Shown here: piece by piece, positions 25,984 to 34,747 of the stretch
How the letters are laid out: every line of letters starts with the position of its first letter
How positions within the stretch are numbered: position 1 is the stretch's first letter
DNA from: CANJIV01 sp046330225
Lineage (GTDB): Bacteria > Actinomycetota > Thermoleophilia > Solirubrobacterales > Solirubrobacteraceae
DNA length: 64,000 nt
Assembly: GCA_046330225.1 (NCBI GenBank)
Contig: JAXLTD010000005.1
Location: 124,001 to 188,000 of the forward strand
Direction: 5' to 3'
Made by a program: the position numbers and the translations under genes
Notes under the pieces: generated by a model
What the model saw: only the letters and a program-made list of their open reading frames with translations
Told to the model about the DNA's origin: nothing
Databases searched by the model: none

Positions 25984-26802
25984 TCATTCGGGCGCCGGGC
26001 CGGGGACCCGGTCGGCGAGCCGGCCCACGACGCGCCCGTGCTCGATCACCGCGGGCCGGTCGTGCATCGGCAGCAGGAACCGGCCGAGCTGGAGGGCCCG
26101 CTTCATCGCCGCGAGCTCCTCGCGACGGGATCGCGGGGAGTTCGGGATCGGCGTCGGCTCATCGGCGGCGACCTGCCCGATCGGCGCCGCGAGCTGGTCC
26201 TGGACGTCGTAGGCGAGGTCCCCGCAGATGCACGCCGTGCCGGCGCCGGTCTGCACGAGCACCATCTGCGACCCCTCGGTGTGGCCCCCGGCGGCCAGGC
26301 AGGTGATGCCCGGCAGGATCTCCACGGGGCCGGTGATCTCGAGATCCAGGATCCGCAGCGCCCCCGGAGTGAAGAGCCGGTCGACCATGTGCTTGACGTC
26401 CTGCGCGCGGTAGAGCGCCCCGTCGAGCCCCGAGGCCGCGAACTCCAGCTCGCGCCGGTTGATGACCACCGGCGTGTCCATCGGGAACCGGAAGTTCTGG
26501 CCGCCGTGATCGAGGTGCAGGTGCGTGGTGATCACCGTCCCGACATCCGCGACGGTCAGCCCGTGCTCGGCCAGCTGCGCGTCGAGCTCCTGGTCGGGGC
26601 GGCGGCGGCCGACCATGCCGAGGTCGGCGAGCCCGGCGGGATCGCGGTAGCCCGTGTCCACCAGCACGGGCGCCTCGCCCCCGAGAATGAGGTGCCCGAA
26701 GGTCGGCACCTGCACCCGCGCGCCCAGCTCGCGCCCGAGCACGACCTCGCTGCGATCCGCCTCGATGTCGCCGAGGTCGAGCAGCCGGATCTCCAATGGC
26801 AT
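25984..26802 (-). CDS. Metallo-beta-lactamase-fold hydrolase (lactonase-like)
   Basis: The 272-residue product has the metal-binding HLHLDHGG (near residue 95), CGDLAYD as the bridging Asp region, and MHDRPAV carrying the last His. This resembles N-acyl homoserine lactonases, but the fold covers many hydrolases of lactones and thioesters. It has no signal peptide, so it acts in the cytoplasm. ATG at 26802 lies 22 bp after the GntR gene stop on the minus strand. It is the third gene of the GS-like/GntR operon, so its substrate may be linked to that pathway. Confidence 0.85.
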   Translation of the reverse strand: MPLEIRLLDLGDIEADRSEVVLGRELGARVQVPTFGHLILGGEAPVLVDTGYRDPAGLADLGMVGRRRPDQELDAQLAEHGLTVADVGTVITTHLHLDHGGQNFRFPMDTPVVINRRELEFAASGLDGALYRAQDVKHMVDRLFTPGALRILDLEITGPVEILPGITCLAAGGHTEGSQMVLVQTGAGTACICGDLAYDVQDQLAAPIGQVAADEPTPIPNSPRSRREELAAMKRALQLGRFLLPMHDRPAVIEHGRVVGRLADRVPGPAPE

Positions 26803-26824
26803 CTGCGGTCTCCTTTCGCGGCGG

Positions 26825-27652
26825 CTACCCGCCGGCCGGTCCGAGCTGGACGCGGACGCGCATCGCGTCAGCGCGGCACATGACCCACGCCACCTCGACC
26901 GGGCGCGGATCCGAGGCGCCCGCGGGGACGCCGACCTCCGTGCAACGCGCGACGAGGATCGGGGTCCCGCCCGGCATGTCGAGGCGCGCCGATTCGAACT
27001 CCGTGGACCAGCTCGTGTCGATGACGCACTCGCCGCCGGTCAGTGTGAGTCCGCCGCCCAGGCCGGGCACTGCGACGGCGGCGCCCGGCTCGAGGCGGGC
27101 AGCCCAGGCGACCTCAGGGGCGAAGAAGGACCAGAACAGCGCGACGGGCTGGCCGTGCTCGTGCAGCACGGCGGTGACGCGGCGCAGCCGGCGTTCGTCC
27201 GGTCGGCCGAGCACCTCCTCGATCTTGGCCTGCGGCTCCCCGTCGCGGACCTCGATCACCTCGAGCGTGGCGCGCTGGCTCTCGGCGGCTGTGGCGACGA
27301 CCCGCGTGAGGCCGCCAAGCGCATGGGTCGCCTTCGGCGGCCGGACGTAGGTCCCGCGGCCCTTGACCCGCTCGAGGCGCCCCTCGCGCTCCAGGATCCC
27401 GACGGCCGGGCGCACGACCGCACGCGACACGCCGAACTCGCTGCAGAGCTCGTGCTCGGAGGGGAACCGCGCCCCCGGTGCGTAGTCGCCCGACTCGACC
27501 CGGTTCTCGAGGATCACTGCGAGCTGGTAGTAGAGCGGGACGTGGCTCGCCTTGCTCAGGCGGGCCACGCCCCGCGTTGGCAGATCGAGCGACGGCCTGC
27601 GAGAGGGAGGCAGGGTCTCCGCGGCAACGGAGGGATGTCGCTGATCCGCCAA
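26825..27652 (-). CDS. GntR/HutC-family transcriptional regulator
   Basis: The 275-residue protein has an N-terminal GntR winged helix (PLYYQLAVILENRVESGDY, then LCSEFGVSRAVVRPAVGILE and RVKGRGTYV) and a UTRA effector domain of the HutC subfamily. The start is uncertain: TTG at 27652 gives a 30-residue unstructured lead, while a downstream GTG before ARLSKASH would match family starts better. It lies between the glutamine-synthetase-like and metallo-hydrolase genes in one operon. It is the natural candidate to bind the palindrome at 29168-29185. Confidence 0.9.
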   Translation of the reverse strand: MADQRHPSVAAETLPPSRRPSLDLPTRGVARLSKASHVPLYYQLAVILENRVESGDYAPGARFPSEHELCSEFGVSRAVVRPAVGILEREGRLERVKGRGTYVRPPKATHALGGLTRVVATAAESQRATLEVIEVRDGEPQAKIEEVLGRPDERRLRRVTAVLHEHGQPVALFWSFFAPEVAWAARLEPGAAVAVPGLGGGLTLTGGECVIDTSWSTEFESARLDMPGGTPILVARCTEVGVPAGASDPRPVEVAWVMCRADAMRVRVQLGPAGG

Positions 27653-27662
27653 GCTTGCCCGG

Positions 27663-29081
27663 TCAGGAGAGGTGGAGGTAGCGGTCCCGGTCCCAGTCCG
27701 GGACGTGGAGGAGGAACTCCTGCCACTCGCCCCGCTTGAGCTTGGCGTAGGCCTCCTTGAGCTCGGTCCCGAACGTCGCCTCGGACAGCGGATCGGCGTC
27801 GAACGCCTCGATCGCCTCGCCGAGCGTGCTCGGGAGCCGGCGGAACCCCTTTGCCTTCCGCTCTGCCGCGGTCATCCCGTAGAGCGTCTCGGTGACCGGG
27901 TCGCCGGGGTCGAGGCCGCGCTCGATGCCGTCGAGGCCGGCCGCCAGCGAGATCGCCAGCCCGAGGTACATGTTGCAGCCGGGGTCCGTCGCCCGGTTCT
28001 CCACGCAGCTGCGGCCGTCGGGCAGGCGCATCATCGCCGAGCGGTTGTTCACGCCGTAGGTGATGCCGACCGGTGCCCAGCTGTTGTCGTCGGCGAGGCC
28101 GCCGACGCCGCTGGTGTCGGTGAGCCCGCGGTAGGAGTTCACGGTCGGGCAGGTGACGGCGGTGATCGCGTCGGCGTGCTCGAGCTGGCCGGCCACGAAG
28201 CTGTAGGCCAGCGCCGACATCCCGAACCCGCGCGGGTCCTCGGGATCCTCGAAGGCGTTCTCACCGCGCTCGAGGTTCCAGAGGCTCATGTTGTAGTGCG
28301 CGCCCGAGCGCATCGAGTCGTCGAACGGCTTGGGCATGAAGGTGACGAAGGCGTCGTGCGCGGCGGCGACCTGCCGCAGCATCTCCTTGATGAGGATCCA
28401 CTTGTCGGCGGACTCGAGGGCGTCGAAGTACCCGTAGTCGAATTCGTACTGCCCGTGGCCGCCCTCGTGCACGAAGCAGTCGATGCCCCAGTCCATCGAG
28501 CGGAAGCACTTCACGACGTCCTCGAGGAAGGGGAAGGCGGCCACGGTCGCGGCCACGTCGTAGCCCCAGCACGGGCCGACATCGGAAGTGACCATGGGCG
28601 CCGCTCGCCCGTCCTCGCCCGTCCGGTACAGGTAGAACTCCGGCTCGATCCCGACTTGGAACTGCAGGCCCATGTCCTTCGCACGGGCGATCTGCTGCTT
28701 GAGGATCGTGCGGGCGCAGAGCGGGAACGGTGTTCCGTCGCGCCACGTGATGTCGCCGGCGAACCAGGCCACGCGCGGGTCCCACGGGCAGAGCATGAGC
28801 GAACCGAGGTCCGGCATGACGGTCTGGTCCGGGTCGGCCGGCCCGTAGCTCCCCATGCCCTCGAGGGCATGGACGCCGTAGAGGGGCCCGGTGCCCGCGA
28901 GCATCTTGTCGGCGCTCTCGATGGGCACGAACTTCGCCTTCGCCCGGCCGACGGTGTCGACCCAGGCGGCGAGCGCGTACTCGACGTTCTTGGCGGCGAG
29001 ATCCTGCTTCACGGCCGCGATCTCGGCGGCGCGATCGGTCTCGCCGCCGGCGCGATCGGCGGTCTCCGGCTGGCTGGCCAT
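27663..29081 (-). CDS. Glutamine-synthetase-like ligase
   Basis: The 472-residue enzyme has the GS catalytic layout: metal Glu in GIEPEFYLY (near residue 142), HEGGHGQYEFDYGYFDALE, and AHYNMSLW. The C-terminal nucleotide/substrate region is NRSAMMRLPDGRSCVENRATDP. It differs from classical GlnA in several spots (for example AHYNMSLW instead of MHxHxSLW), as do GS-like enzymes that ligate glutamate to amines, such as gamma-glutamylpolyamine or gamma-glutamylanilide synthetases. The amine substrate is unknown. ATG at 29081 has GAGGAG five bases before it. It starts an operon with GntR and a metallo-hydrolase, so it is probably catabolic and inducible (inference). Confidence 0.87.
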   Translation of the reverse strand: MASQPETADRAGGETDRAAEIAAVKQDLAAKNVEYALAAWVDTVGRAKAKFVPIESADKMLAGTGPLYGVHALEGMGSYGPADPDQTVMPDLGSLMLCPWDPRVAWFAGDITWRDGTPFPLCARTILKQQIARAKDMGLQFQVGIEPEFYLYRTGEDGRAAPMVTSDVGPCWGYDVAATVAAFPFLEDVVKCFRSMDWGIDCFVHEGGHGQYEFDYGYFDALESADKWILIKEMLRQVAAAHDAFVTFMPKPFDDSMRSGAHYNMSLWNLERGENAFEDPEDPRGFGMSALAYSFVAGQLEHADAITAVTCPTVNSYRGLTDTSGVGGLADDNSWAPVGITYGVNNRSAMMRLPDGRSCVENRATDPGCNMYLGLAISLAAGLDGIERGLDPGDPVTETLYGMTAAERKAKGFRRLPSTLGEAIEAFDADPLSEATFGTELKEAYAKLKRGEWQEFLLHVPDWDRDRYLHLS

Positions 29082-29167
29082 GCGGTCTCCTCTTCCTCTT
29101 CCTCGGGCTCTGACGCGGTCGGCTGTGCAGGCGCGGACCCGTGGCCGGGTGCCCGCCGACGGAGCCT

Positions 29168-29185
29168 AACTTGTCATGACAAGTT
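29168..29185. promoter_or_regulatory. 18-bp perfect palindrome, candidate GntR operator
   Basis: AACTTGTCATGACAAGTT is perfectly symmetric and lies 87 bases upstream of the glutamine-synthetase-like start. Its GTCATGAC core resembles HutC-type operators (GTnTAnAC, flanked by CTT/AAG). On the minus strand TAGGCT (29168-29163) abuts it as a possible -10. So a bound repressor would cover the -35/-10 spacer. The GntR gene is the second gene of the operon, so negative autoregulation is likely. Confidence 0.7.
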
Positions 29186-29342
29186 CGCAGGGGCGTCCAT
29201 CCGAAAGGCCGGATCTCGACGGTCCGTCTGGCCGGCGGTCGCCTGCCGGTGCGGCGGACGCCAGGCTGAGGTCGATGCGGCTGGCGCCGGCGCCTGGACC
29301 CTGACTGGCTGCGCCGTTCGAGGCTGCCCCGCGCGCCGCTGC

Positions 29343-30212
29343 CTAGACGCGCGGCAGCTGCTGTGCCACGAGCTTCGCGATCACGCCGTACCCGGTCCGG
29401 TTGGCGTGGATGTCGCCACGCTGGCAGTACCAGGTGAGCTGGCATACCTTCGCGACCGCGACCGGGATCACGCCGTAGGGCGCGAGCGTCGTGGTCTGGT
29501 CGAGCGGCGTGTAGGCGCCGGTGGCGGCCGTCACGTCGACGAAGGTCCCCTTGACCGACTCGTACTGCTTCTTGAGCGCCGGGTTGATGAGCGACTTGAA
29601 GACCGCCACGGAGGGCTCGGCCAAGGCGCGGCCGCCGGGGCGCACCCAGCCGCCGAGGATGACGTCGGGGTAGGTGATGCCGACGATCTTCGGCTTGGCG
29701 CCGGCGGCCGTGCGCAGCCGCTTGACCGTCTGGGACAGGTTCTGGTTGATCCCCGTCAGGGCGCCGCTGACGCAGTCGCCAACCTGGGCGATCGGCACCT
29801 TGGCGCACTTCGTCACGTCGTTGCCGCTGATCGAAACCGTGATGAGCTTCACCTGTGCGCGGTGGGCGCGGATGAAGCGCTCCGCGGCGGCGATCTGCGT
29901 CGTCTTGGCGTAGTCCGGCGCGCCCGGCCCGAGCGCGAGCTTCGGGCAGCCCTTCTGCTTCAGCAGCGAGGTGGTGGTCGCCCCGCCGCACCCGAAGTTC
30001 ACGAGTGTGAGCTTGTAACCGCGCGGTGTGGCGAACTTGCCGACCTGGTAGGCGAACCCGGCCGTCGTGTTCCCGGTCGTCGGCTGGTAGCCGGAGGCGT
30101 AGGAGTCGCCGAGCGAAACGTAGTACTGCGGCGCGGCCTTGGCCTGCGCGGCAGCGGGGAGAACGGCGAGGGCGGCGAGGGTCGCGGCAAGCGGCAGGAG
30201 ACGGCGGGGCAT
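29343..30212 (-). CDS. Secreted SGNH/GDSL hydrolase
   Basis: The 289-residue product has a signal peptide (PRRLLPLAATLAALAVLPAA, cleavage near AQAKA) and the GDSL block YVSLGDSYASGYQP with the catalytic Ser. Later conserved blocks are NFGCGGATT (Gly/Cys), ISGNDVT (GxND, oxyanion Asn), and DIHANRTGY with the catalytic His. Such enzymes are extracellular lipases or esterases. ATG at 30212 follows AAGGAA. Four cysteines suggest disulphides. It is divergent from the lactonase-like gene at 30361. Confidence 0.9.
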   Translation of the reverse strand: MPRRLLPLAATLAALAVLPAAAQAKAAPQYYVSLGDSYASGYQPTTGNTTAGFAYQVGKFATPRGYKLTLVNFGCGGATTTSLLKQKGCPKLALGPGAPDYAKTTQIAAAERFIRAHRAQVKLITVSISGNDVTKCAKVPIAQVGDCVSGALTGINQNLSQTVKRLRTAAGAKPKIVGITYPDVILGGWVRPGGRALAEPSVAVFKSLINPALKKQYESVKGTFVDVTAATGAYTPLDQTTTLAPYGVIPVAVAKVCQLTWYCQRGDIHANRTGYGVIAKLVAQQLPRV

Positions 30213-30360
30213 CGGGTTCCTTGCGGGAGCGGGGGAAGAGATCGGGACGGCGGCGGCGCCGCCCTGCACCGAACCTAACACGGCGCCGGCGCAGGAGTTG
30301 TGCCGGGGGCTGGCGAGCCGCGGCCCCGGCCTCACGGCTGCCCTCTACAGTCCCGGGCCG

Positions 30361-31158
30361 ATGCGCATTCACGCACTGTCCACCGGGACGGTCGCCGTCA
30401 AGCACTCGTTCCTCTTTGCGCCGACGGGGCCGCGGCGCCAGCTCGGCCTGTTCCTTCCGAGCCCGTGGTCAGATCCCCTGCCCGTGCACTGCTGGGCCAT
30501 CGAGCATGACGGCCGCTTGCTGCTCGTCGACACGGGGGAGACGGCCGGCGTGCGGGACATCCCGTTCGCGCGGTTCGACGTCTCCGCCGAGCAGGAGCTG
30601 CCCGGCGCCCTGGAGGCGGCCGGCCTCAGCCTCGACGCCGTCGACACGGTCGTGCTGACCCACATGCACGGCGACCACATGGATGGGGCGGTCCACCTCC
30701 GCGGGCCCGTGCTCGTCCACGAAGCCGAGCTGGCGTTCACGAAGACGCCCGGCGCCCGGTTCTTCCAGCGCGTGCTGCGCCAGCCCGTGCCGGCGGGCGT
30801 GGACTTCCAGCCGTTCGCGCTGGACGGCGGCCCGTTCGGCGCCTTCCCGCGCAGCCGGCCGCTCACCGACGACGGGCGGATCGTCGCGGTCGACACCGCG
30901 GGGCACACGCCCGGACACGTCTCCGTGGTCTGCGTCGACGACGAGGGCCGCCACGTGCTGCTCGCCGGGGATGCGACCGACACCCTCGAGCAGCTTGGCG
31001 CCCGCCGGGCGGACGCCGTGTGCCCGAAGCCCTCGGTGAGCATCGCGACGATCGACCGGATCATCGCGCACGGGCGCACCCACCCGACGGTCTACCTCCC
31101 GTCGCACGATCCCGAGTCCGTCGCCCGCCTGGCGGCCGGGACGACGCTGCCGGGCTGA
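30361..31158 (+). CDS. Metallo-beta-lactamase-fold hydrolase (AHL lactonase-like)
   Basis: The 265-residue cytoplasmic product has THMHGDHMDG (HxHxDH, near residue 100), a third His in TAGHTPGHVSVV, the bridging Asp in LLAGDATDT, and the final His in LPSHDPES. This arrangement is typical of lactonases such as AiiA. It opens with MRIHALSTGTVAVKH. It is the second such hydrolase in the window, but the two share only the fold. It may degrade lactone signals or other esters. Confidence 0.85.
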   Translation: MRIHALSTGTVAVKHSFLFAPTGPRRQLGLFLPSPWSDPLPVHCWAIEHDGRLLLVDTGETAGVRDIPFARFDVSAEQELPGALEAAGLSLDAVDTVVLTHMHGDHMDGAVHLRGPVLVHEAELAFTKTPGARFFQRVLRQPVPAGVDFQPFALDGGPFGAFPRSRPLTDDGRIVAVDTAGHTPGHVSVVCVDDEGRHVLLAGDATDTLEQLGARRADAVCPKPSVSIATIDRIIAHGRTHPTVYLPSHDPESVARLAAGTTLPG

Positions 31159-31312
31159 CGCCGCCGGCGGCCCGCGCCGGGCGCGCGGCGTGGGTATCGC
31201 TCCCCGGCCCGGATGCGTGCCATTCCCGATGGCGCGGCGGCGCTCCCGGGCGGACGATTTCAGGCATCGGGCCTTGCGCCCGCCAACGTCCGCCGTCGAA
31301 GGAGGGAACGCC

Positions 31313-31477
31313 GTGCTCATCGTGCTCGCCGTCGTCATGGCCGCGGTCTGGATCGGCCTCTTCAGCCTGGGGATGCGATTCGACCGGGAGTCGAGCCGCC
31401 GGCACCTGCCGGCCAGCCCGGAGCCCGGCCCCGACCCCGACCGCACGGCGGCGCCCGCTGCCGTCGCCCGCCCGTAG
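31313..31477 (+). CDS. Small single-pass membrane protein, 54 residues
   Basis: GTG at 31313 follows AAGGAGGG by 6 bases, a strong ribosome site. The product has one hydrophobic helix (VLAVVMAAVWIGLFSLGM) and a polar, Pro-rich cytoplasmic or external tail. It ends 15 bases before the next gene, an unknown 160-residue protein, so the two are likely co-transcribed. I do not recognise the family. Confidence 0.65.
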   Translation: MLIVLAVVMAAVWIGLFSLGMRFDRESSRRHLPASPEPGPDPDRTAAPAAVARP

Positions 31478-31492
31478 CTCCGGGACGCCGCG

Positions 31493-31975
31493 ATGCCAGC
31501 CGCCGTCACCCTTCCCCAGCCCGACGCCACGCGGCTCCGCCGGTCCCGGGCGGCGCCGCTCGGGCTCCGCCTCAGGGTGGCGGCGGGCCGCGGCGGGCTC
31601 GACCGGGCGATCGCCGCCGGCTGGTGCCCGGACACGCCGGCGTTCGCGCTGCGGGCCCGCCAGCTGCGGTCGGCCCGCTGCCGCGCGCAGATCGCCGCCG
31701 GCATCGAGCGCGCGATCGCCCGGGCCTCCGAAGCCCCCGCGTGGGGTCCGAGCGCGGCCCGTGCGCCCCAGCGGGACGAGATCCGTCGGGCCGAGCCGCG
31801 GCTGCAGGAGCTCGCGGCCGCGCTGCGCGCCACCGGCCCGGCGAGTCCGCGCGGCGTGGCCCAGGCGTCCGAGCTGATCGCCGACGGCGGCAGCCCGCTG
31901 TACGCGACGCACCGGCCCGGCGCCCTCGCGGGACGTGCCGCAGCGATCATGCTCAGCCTGCATCCGCGGGCATAG
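31493..31975 (+). CDS. Protein of unknown function, paralogue of the product at 34780
   Basis: The 160-residue soluble product aligns without gaps to the equally long product at 34780-35262. Shared blocks are the start MPxAxxLPQP, SPDTP-like CPDTPAFALRARQLRSAR in the middle, RGVAQASELIADG and the end PGALAGRAAAIMLSL. It is Arg/Ala-rich and mostly helical, with no catalytic motif that I recognise. The start ATG at 31493 has only a weak ribosome site, but the frame is well supported by the paralogue. It follows the small membrane protein and is convergent with the response regulator. Confidence 0.8.
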   Translation: MPAAVTLPQPDATRLRRSRAAPLGLRLRVAAGRGGLDRAIAAGWCPDTPAFALRARQLRSARCRAQIAAGIERAIARASEAPAWGPSAARAPQRDEIRRAEPRLQELAAALRATGPASPRGVAQASELIADGGSPLYATHRPGALAGRAAAIMLSLHPRA

Positions 31976-31995
31976 GCGCCCGCGGCGCACAGGCC

Positions 31996-32652
31996 TCAGG
32001 GCACGACGAGCCCGCGGCGGATCGCGTAGCGCGTGAGGTCCACGCGGTCGCGCATCCCGAGCTTCTCGAGGATGTTCGCGCGGTGGCGGTCCACGGTCTT
32101 GCGGCTGATCACGAGCACGTCGGCGATCTCGTCGCTCGTGTGGCCCTCGGCCACGAGCTTGAGGATCTCCTGCTCGCGCGGGGTGAGCGGATCGACCGGC
32201 GCGTCGCCGCGTCCGGCGCGGGCGAGGTGGTCCCGGACGAGCGCGGTCACCGCGCCGGCGTAGAGGAACGTCTCGCCGCGCATGGTGGCGCGGCACGCCT
32301 CGACCAGGTCGCGGTCGGCGGCGGTCTTGAGAACGTATCCCGACGCTCCGGCCTTGAGCGACTCGAACAGGAACTGCTCGTTCTCGTGCATCGAGAGCAT
32401 GAGGATCCGGAGGTCCGGCCGCCGGCGGGACAGCGCCGCTGCGGCCTGGAGACCGGTCAGGCGCGGCATCGAGACGTCGAGCACGGCGAGGTCGACGTCT
32501 GGCTGCGCGGCCCGGTCGACCGCCGCGGCGCCGTCGTCGGCTTCGGCCACGACGATGAAGTCCGGCTCGTCGTCCAGCAGCCCGCGCAACCCCCGCCGCA
32601 CGACCGGGTGGTCGTCGGCGAGCAGCACGCGCGTGGGCCCGGCGCCCGTCAT
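31996..32652 (-). CDS. NarL/FixJ-family response regulator
   Basis: The 218-residue product has a receiver domain (VLLADDHPVVRRGLRGLL, phosphoacceptor Asp in LAVLDVSMPRLTG near residue 58, Lys in GYVLKTAAD) and a LuxR helix-turn-helix (LTPREQEILKLVAEGHTS, then VISRKTVDRHRANILEKLG). ATG at 32652 overlaps the stop of the sensor kinase (ATGA), so the two are a coupled pair. Targets are unknown, but the two paralogous 160-residue genes flank this system. Confidence 0.94.
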   Translation of the reverse strand: MTGAGPTRVLLADDHPVVRRGLRGLLDDEPDFIVVAEADDGAAAVDRAAQPDVDLAVLDVSMPRLTGLQAAAALSRRRPDLRILMLSMHENEQFLFESLKAGASGYVLKTAADRDLVEACRATMRGETFLYAGAVTALVRDHLARAGRGDAPVDPLTPREQEILKLVAEGHTSDEIADVLVISRKTVDRHRANILEKLGMRDRVDLTRYAIRRGLVVP

Positions 32653-33716
32653 CGGGCGGCCGCCGGGACAACCAGCCGGACCTCGGTCCCGCCCTCGGTC
32701 CGCGGGGCGACCGTGAGCTTGGCGCCGATGAGCAGCGCCCGCTCGCGCATTCCCCGGATCCCCGAGCTGCCCGGCGGCAGCGAGTCCGGGATGCCGCAGC
32801 CGTCGTCCCGGACCGCCAGCTCGATCGCCCCCGCCGCCGGGACGAGCGCGAGCGCCGCGTGCCGCGCGCCCGCATGACGCACGACGTTCGTCAGTGCCTC
32901 CTGGGCGACCCGGTAGATCGCCAGCTCGGCTTCGGCAGAGAGCGGGACGGCAGGATCCCGCAGCTCGCCGACATCGATCTCGATGCCCGCCTCCCGGGAG
33001 ATCTCACGCGCCAGTCCCGCCAGCGCCGAGCGCAGGCCCAGCGTGTCGAGCGCTTCGGGCCGCAGGCCCCGCGCGATCTGACGCACGTCGGTGGCGCTGC
33101 GCCTGGCCGTCTCGCGAACGTCCTGCAGGCGGATGCGCAGCGCGTCCGGGGCCGCGCGTGCCAGGTCCTCCACCTCGAGCATGATCCCGGTGAGCGCCTG
33201 ACCGACCTCGTCGTGCAGCTCCCGCGCGATGCGCGCCCGCTCGGCCTCCTGCGCGGCCACGGCACGCCGGGCGCTGCCCCGACGCTCGGCCTCGAGCCGG
33301 TCGAGCATCGCGTTGTAGGCCTCGGCCACGGCGGCGACCTCGGCGTCCGCGCCGGCCAGCTCGATGCGGCGGCCCGGCGCCAGCGGGTCCACCCGGCCCA
33401 TCTCGCGCGTGAGGTCCCGCAGGGGCCGCAGCTCGCGGCGCAGCAGGAAGAAGAAGCCGGCGAGCATCGCCGCCAGACCCACCATCAGGACGACGAGCTC
33501 CCGTGGCTTCGTCGGGACCGACACCGTGATCGGCGCGAGCACGAGGACCGCCATGGCCACGCCCACGACGACGGCAAAGGCGCCGAACAGCCGCCAGAAC
33601 AGGGCCACGCGGTGCGGGGCCTCCGACCGGGCCGAGCCGCCGGGCGGCGCCGGCGCCAGCCCCACGCACGTCGTGGGCGTGTCGGGCACGGCGTGATCGT
33701 GCCACACGCGGTCCAT
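32649..33716 (-). CDS. Membrane sensor histidine kinase (NarX-like, HisKA_3)
   Basis: The 355-residue kinase has two membrane helices near residues 45-65 (FGAFAVVVGVAMAVLVLAP) and 76-93, with almost no external loop between them, then a HAMP-like linker. The phosphoacceptor His lies in RIARELHDEVGQALTG. The ATP domain has QEALTNVVRHAGA, VRDDGCGIP and SGIRGMRERA, all intact. With so little external sequence it probably senses a membrane or cytoplasmic signal. It is coupled to the response regulator downstream. Confidence 0.92.
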   Translation of the reverse strand: MDRVWHDHAVPDTPTTCVGLAPAPPGGSARSEAPHRVALFWRLFGAFAVVVGVAMAVLVLAPITVSVPTKPRELVVLMVGLAAMLAGFFFLLRRELRPLRDLTREMGRVDPLAPGRRIELAGADAEVAAVAEAYNAMLDRLEAERRGSARRAVAAQEAERARIARELHDEVGQALTGIMLEVEDLARAAPDALRIRLQDVRETARRSATDVRQIARGLRPEALDTLGLRSALAGLAREISREAGIEIDVGELRDPAVPLSAEAELAIYRVAQEALTNVVRHAGARHAALALVPAAGAIELAVRDDGCGIPDSLPPGSSGIRGMRERALLIGAKLTVAPRTEGGTEVRLVVPAAAR

Positions 33717-33767
33717 CCCGGCGCGCAGCGCCGTCGAACTGCCGGCGGGGCGGAGCGGTGGCTCGCG

Positions 33768-34328
33768 CTACCCGCCGCCGCGCGCCCGCGCCGCCGCGGC
33801 GAGCGCCTCGAGCGCCTGCGCGAGCGGCGCGCGAATCTCCGGGTCGGAGATCAGGCCGTCGGGGCCGACCGCGTCGCGCGGCACCGGGATGCGGATGCAG
33901 GCCGCCTCGACGATGGCCGAGCCGGTGTAGCCGAGGACCTTGCGCAGAGATGCCTGCGCGTCGGCGCCGCCGCTTGGCGACGCCGGGCCCGCGGTGTTGA
34001 TCGACGCGACGGGCATCGCGTAGGTCTGGCCGCCGCCGACGGTCCAGTCGAGCAGGTTCTTGAATGGCCCGGGGAGGCCGCCCGCGTACTCGGGCGTGGA
34101 GAAGAGCACGGCATCGGACTTCGCGAGCGTCGCCCGCAGGTCCGCCACCGGGGCTGGCGGCGCGCCGCCATCCGGATCGTCGTCCGGGTTGAAGGGGGGC
34201 AGGCTGGCGACGCCGCGGTAGAGCACGGCGTCGATCCCGGGCAGGCCGAGGGCGGCGGCGGTGCGCAGCAGCGCCGTGTTCGTCGATCCGGCGCGCAACG
34301 CGCCCGAGATGAGGAGGATCCGGGTCAG
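33768..34328 (-). CDS. NADPH-dependent FMN reductase
   Basis: The 186-residue flavodoxin-fold product begins TRILLISGALRAGSTNTALL, the FMN phosphate-binding start of the family, and has FSTPEYAGGLPGPFKNLLDW as the second flavin loop. It reduces FMN or quinone-like substrates with NADPH. The family's normal N-terminus falls exactly at a CTG codon at 34328, which overlaps the stop of the upstream small gene as CTGA; there is no ATG, GTG or TTG at a sensible place nearby. Either CTG initiates or a shorter internal start is used. Confidence 0.85.
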   Translation of the reverse strand: MTRILLISGALRAGSTNTALLRTAAALGLPGIDAVLYRGVASLPPFNPDDDPDGGAPPAPVADLRATLAKSDAVLFSTPEYAGGLPGPFKNLLDWTVGGGQTYAMPVASINTAGPASPSGGADAQASLRKVLGYTGSAIVEAACIRIPVPRDAVGPDGLISDPEIRAPLAQALEALAAAARARGGG

Positions 34329-34519
34329 CGCCGGCCGCGGCCCGTCGGCTTCTTGCCGGGGCTGCGCGGGGGGCCGTGACGCTTGCGCTCGGCCTCGGTC
34401 ATCTGGCGCACGACGAGCGTGCCGGCCTCGACCTGCTCGGCCACGGCGGCCAGCTTCTCCTCGCGGCGCAGGCGCTCGCGTTCTGCGGTTGGCGACGTCT
34501 TCTTCGGGGCGGGGGCCAT
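34325..34519 (-). CDS. Small basic protein of unknown function
   Basis: The 64-residue product is very charged, with PKKTSPTAERERLRREEKLA at the front and VVRQMTEAERKRHG later, ending in a Lys/Arg/Gly tail. It looks like a helical nucleic-acid-associated or ribosome-associated small protein, but I cannot assign a family. Its stop overlaps the probable CTG start of the FMN reductase, so the two are likely co-translated. Confidence 0.6.
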   Translation of the reverse strand: MAPAPKKTSPTAERERLRREEKLAAVAEQVEAGTLVVRQMTEAERKRHGPPRSPGKKPTGRGRR

Positions 34520-34747
34520 CCAGGAATCCTACCATTGCGGCCGGAATTCACTTCCGGTGGCGTCGGTCAGCCGCCTGACCACGGCCCTGACGGCGGTCGC
34601 GTCGGCCAGCGCGAGGGGCTCCTTCATGCGGCCTGGCGCCGCCGGGCCCCGCGTCGGCTGGCTGACGCGTGACGCGCCCGGGCGCCTGAACGGAATCTTG
34701 ATGGCGAGCACCGGTCCTTTGCGACGTCGAGACGCGGCGGGCGGGAC

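Noticed and set aside
34529..34627. 32-codon minus-strand frame upstream of the small basic protein gene
   Set aside because: No ribosome site and no supporting motif; short frames like this are common by chance here.
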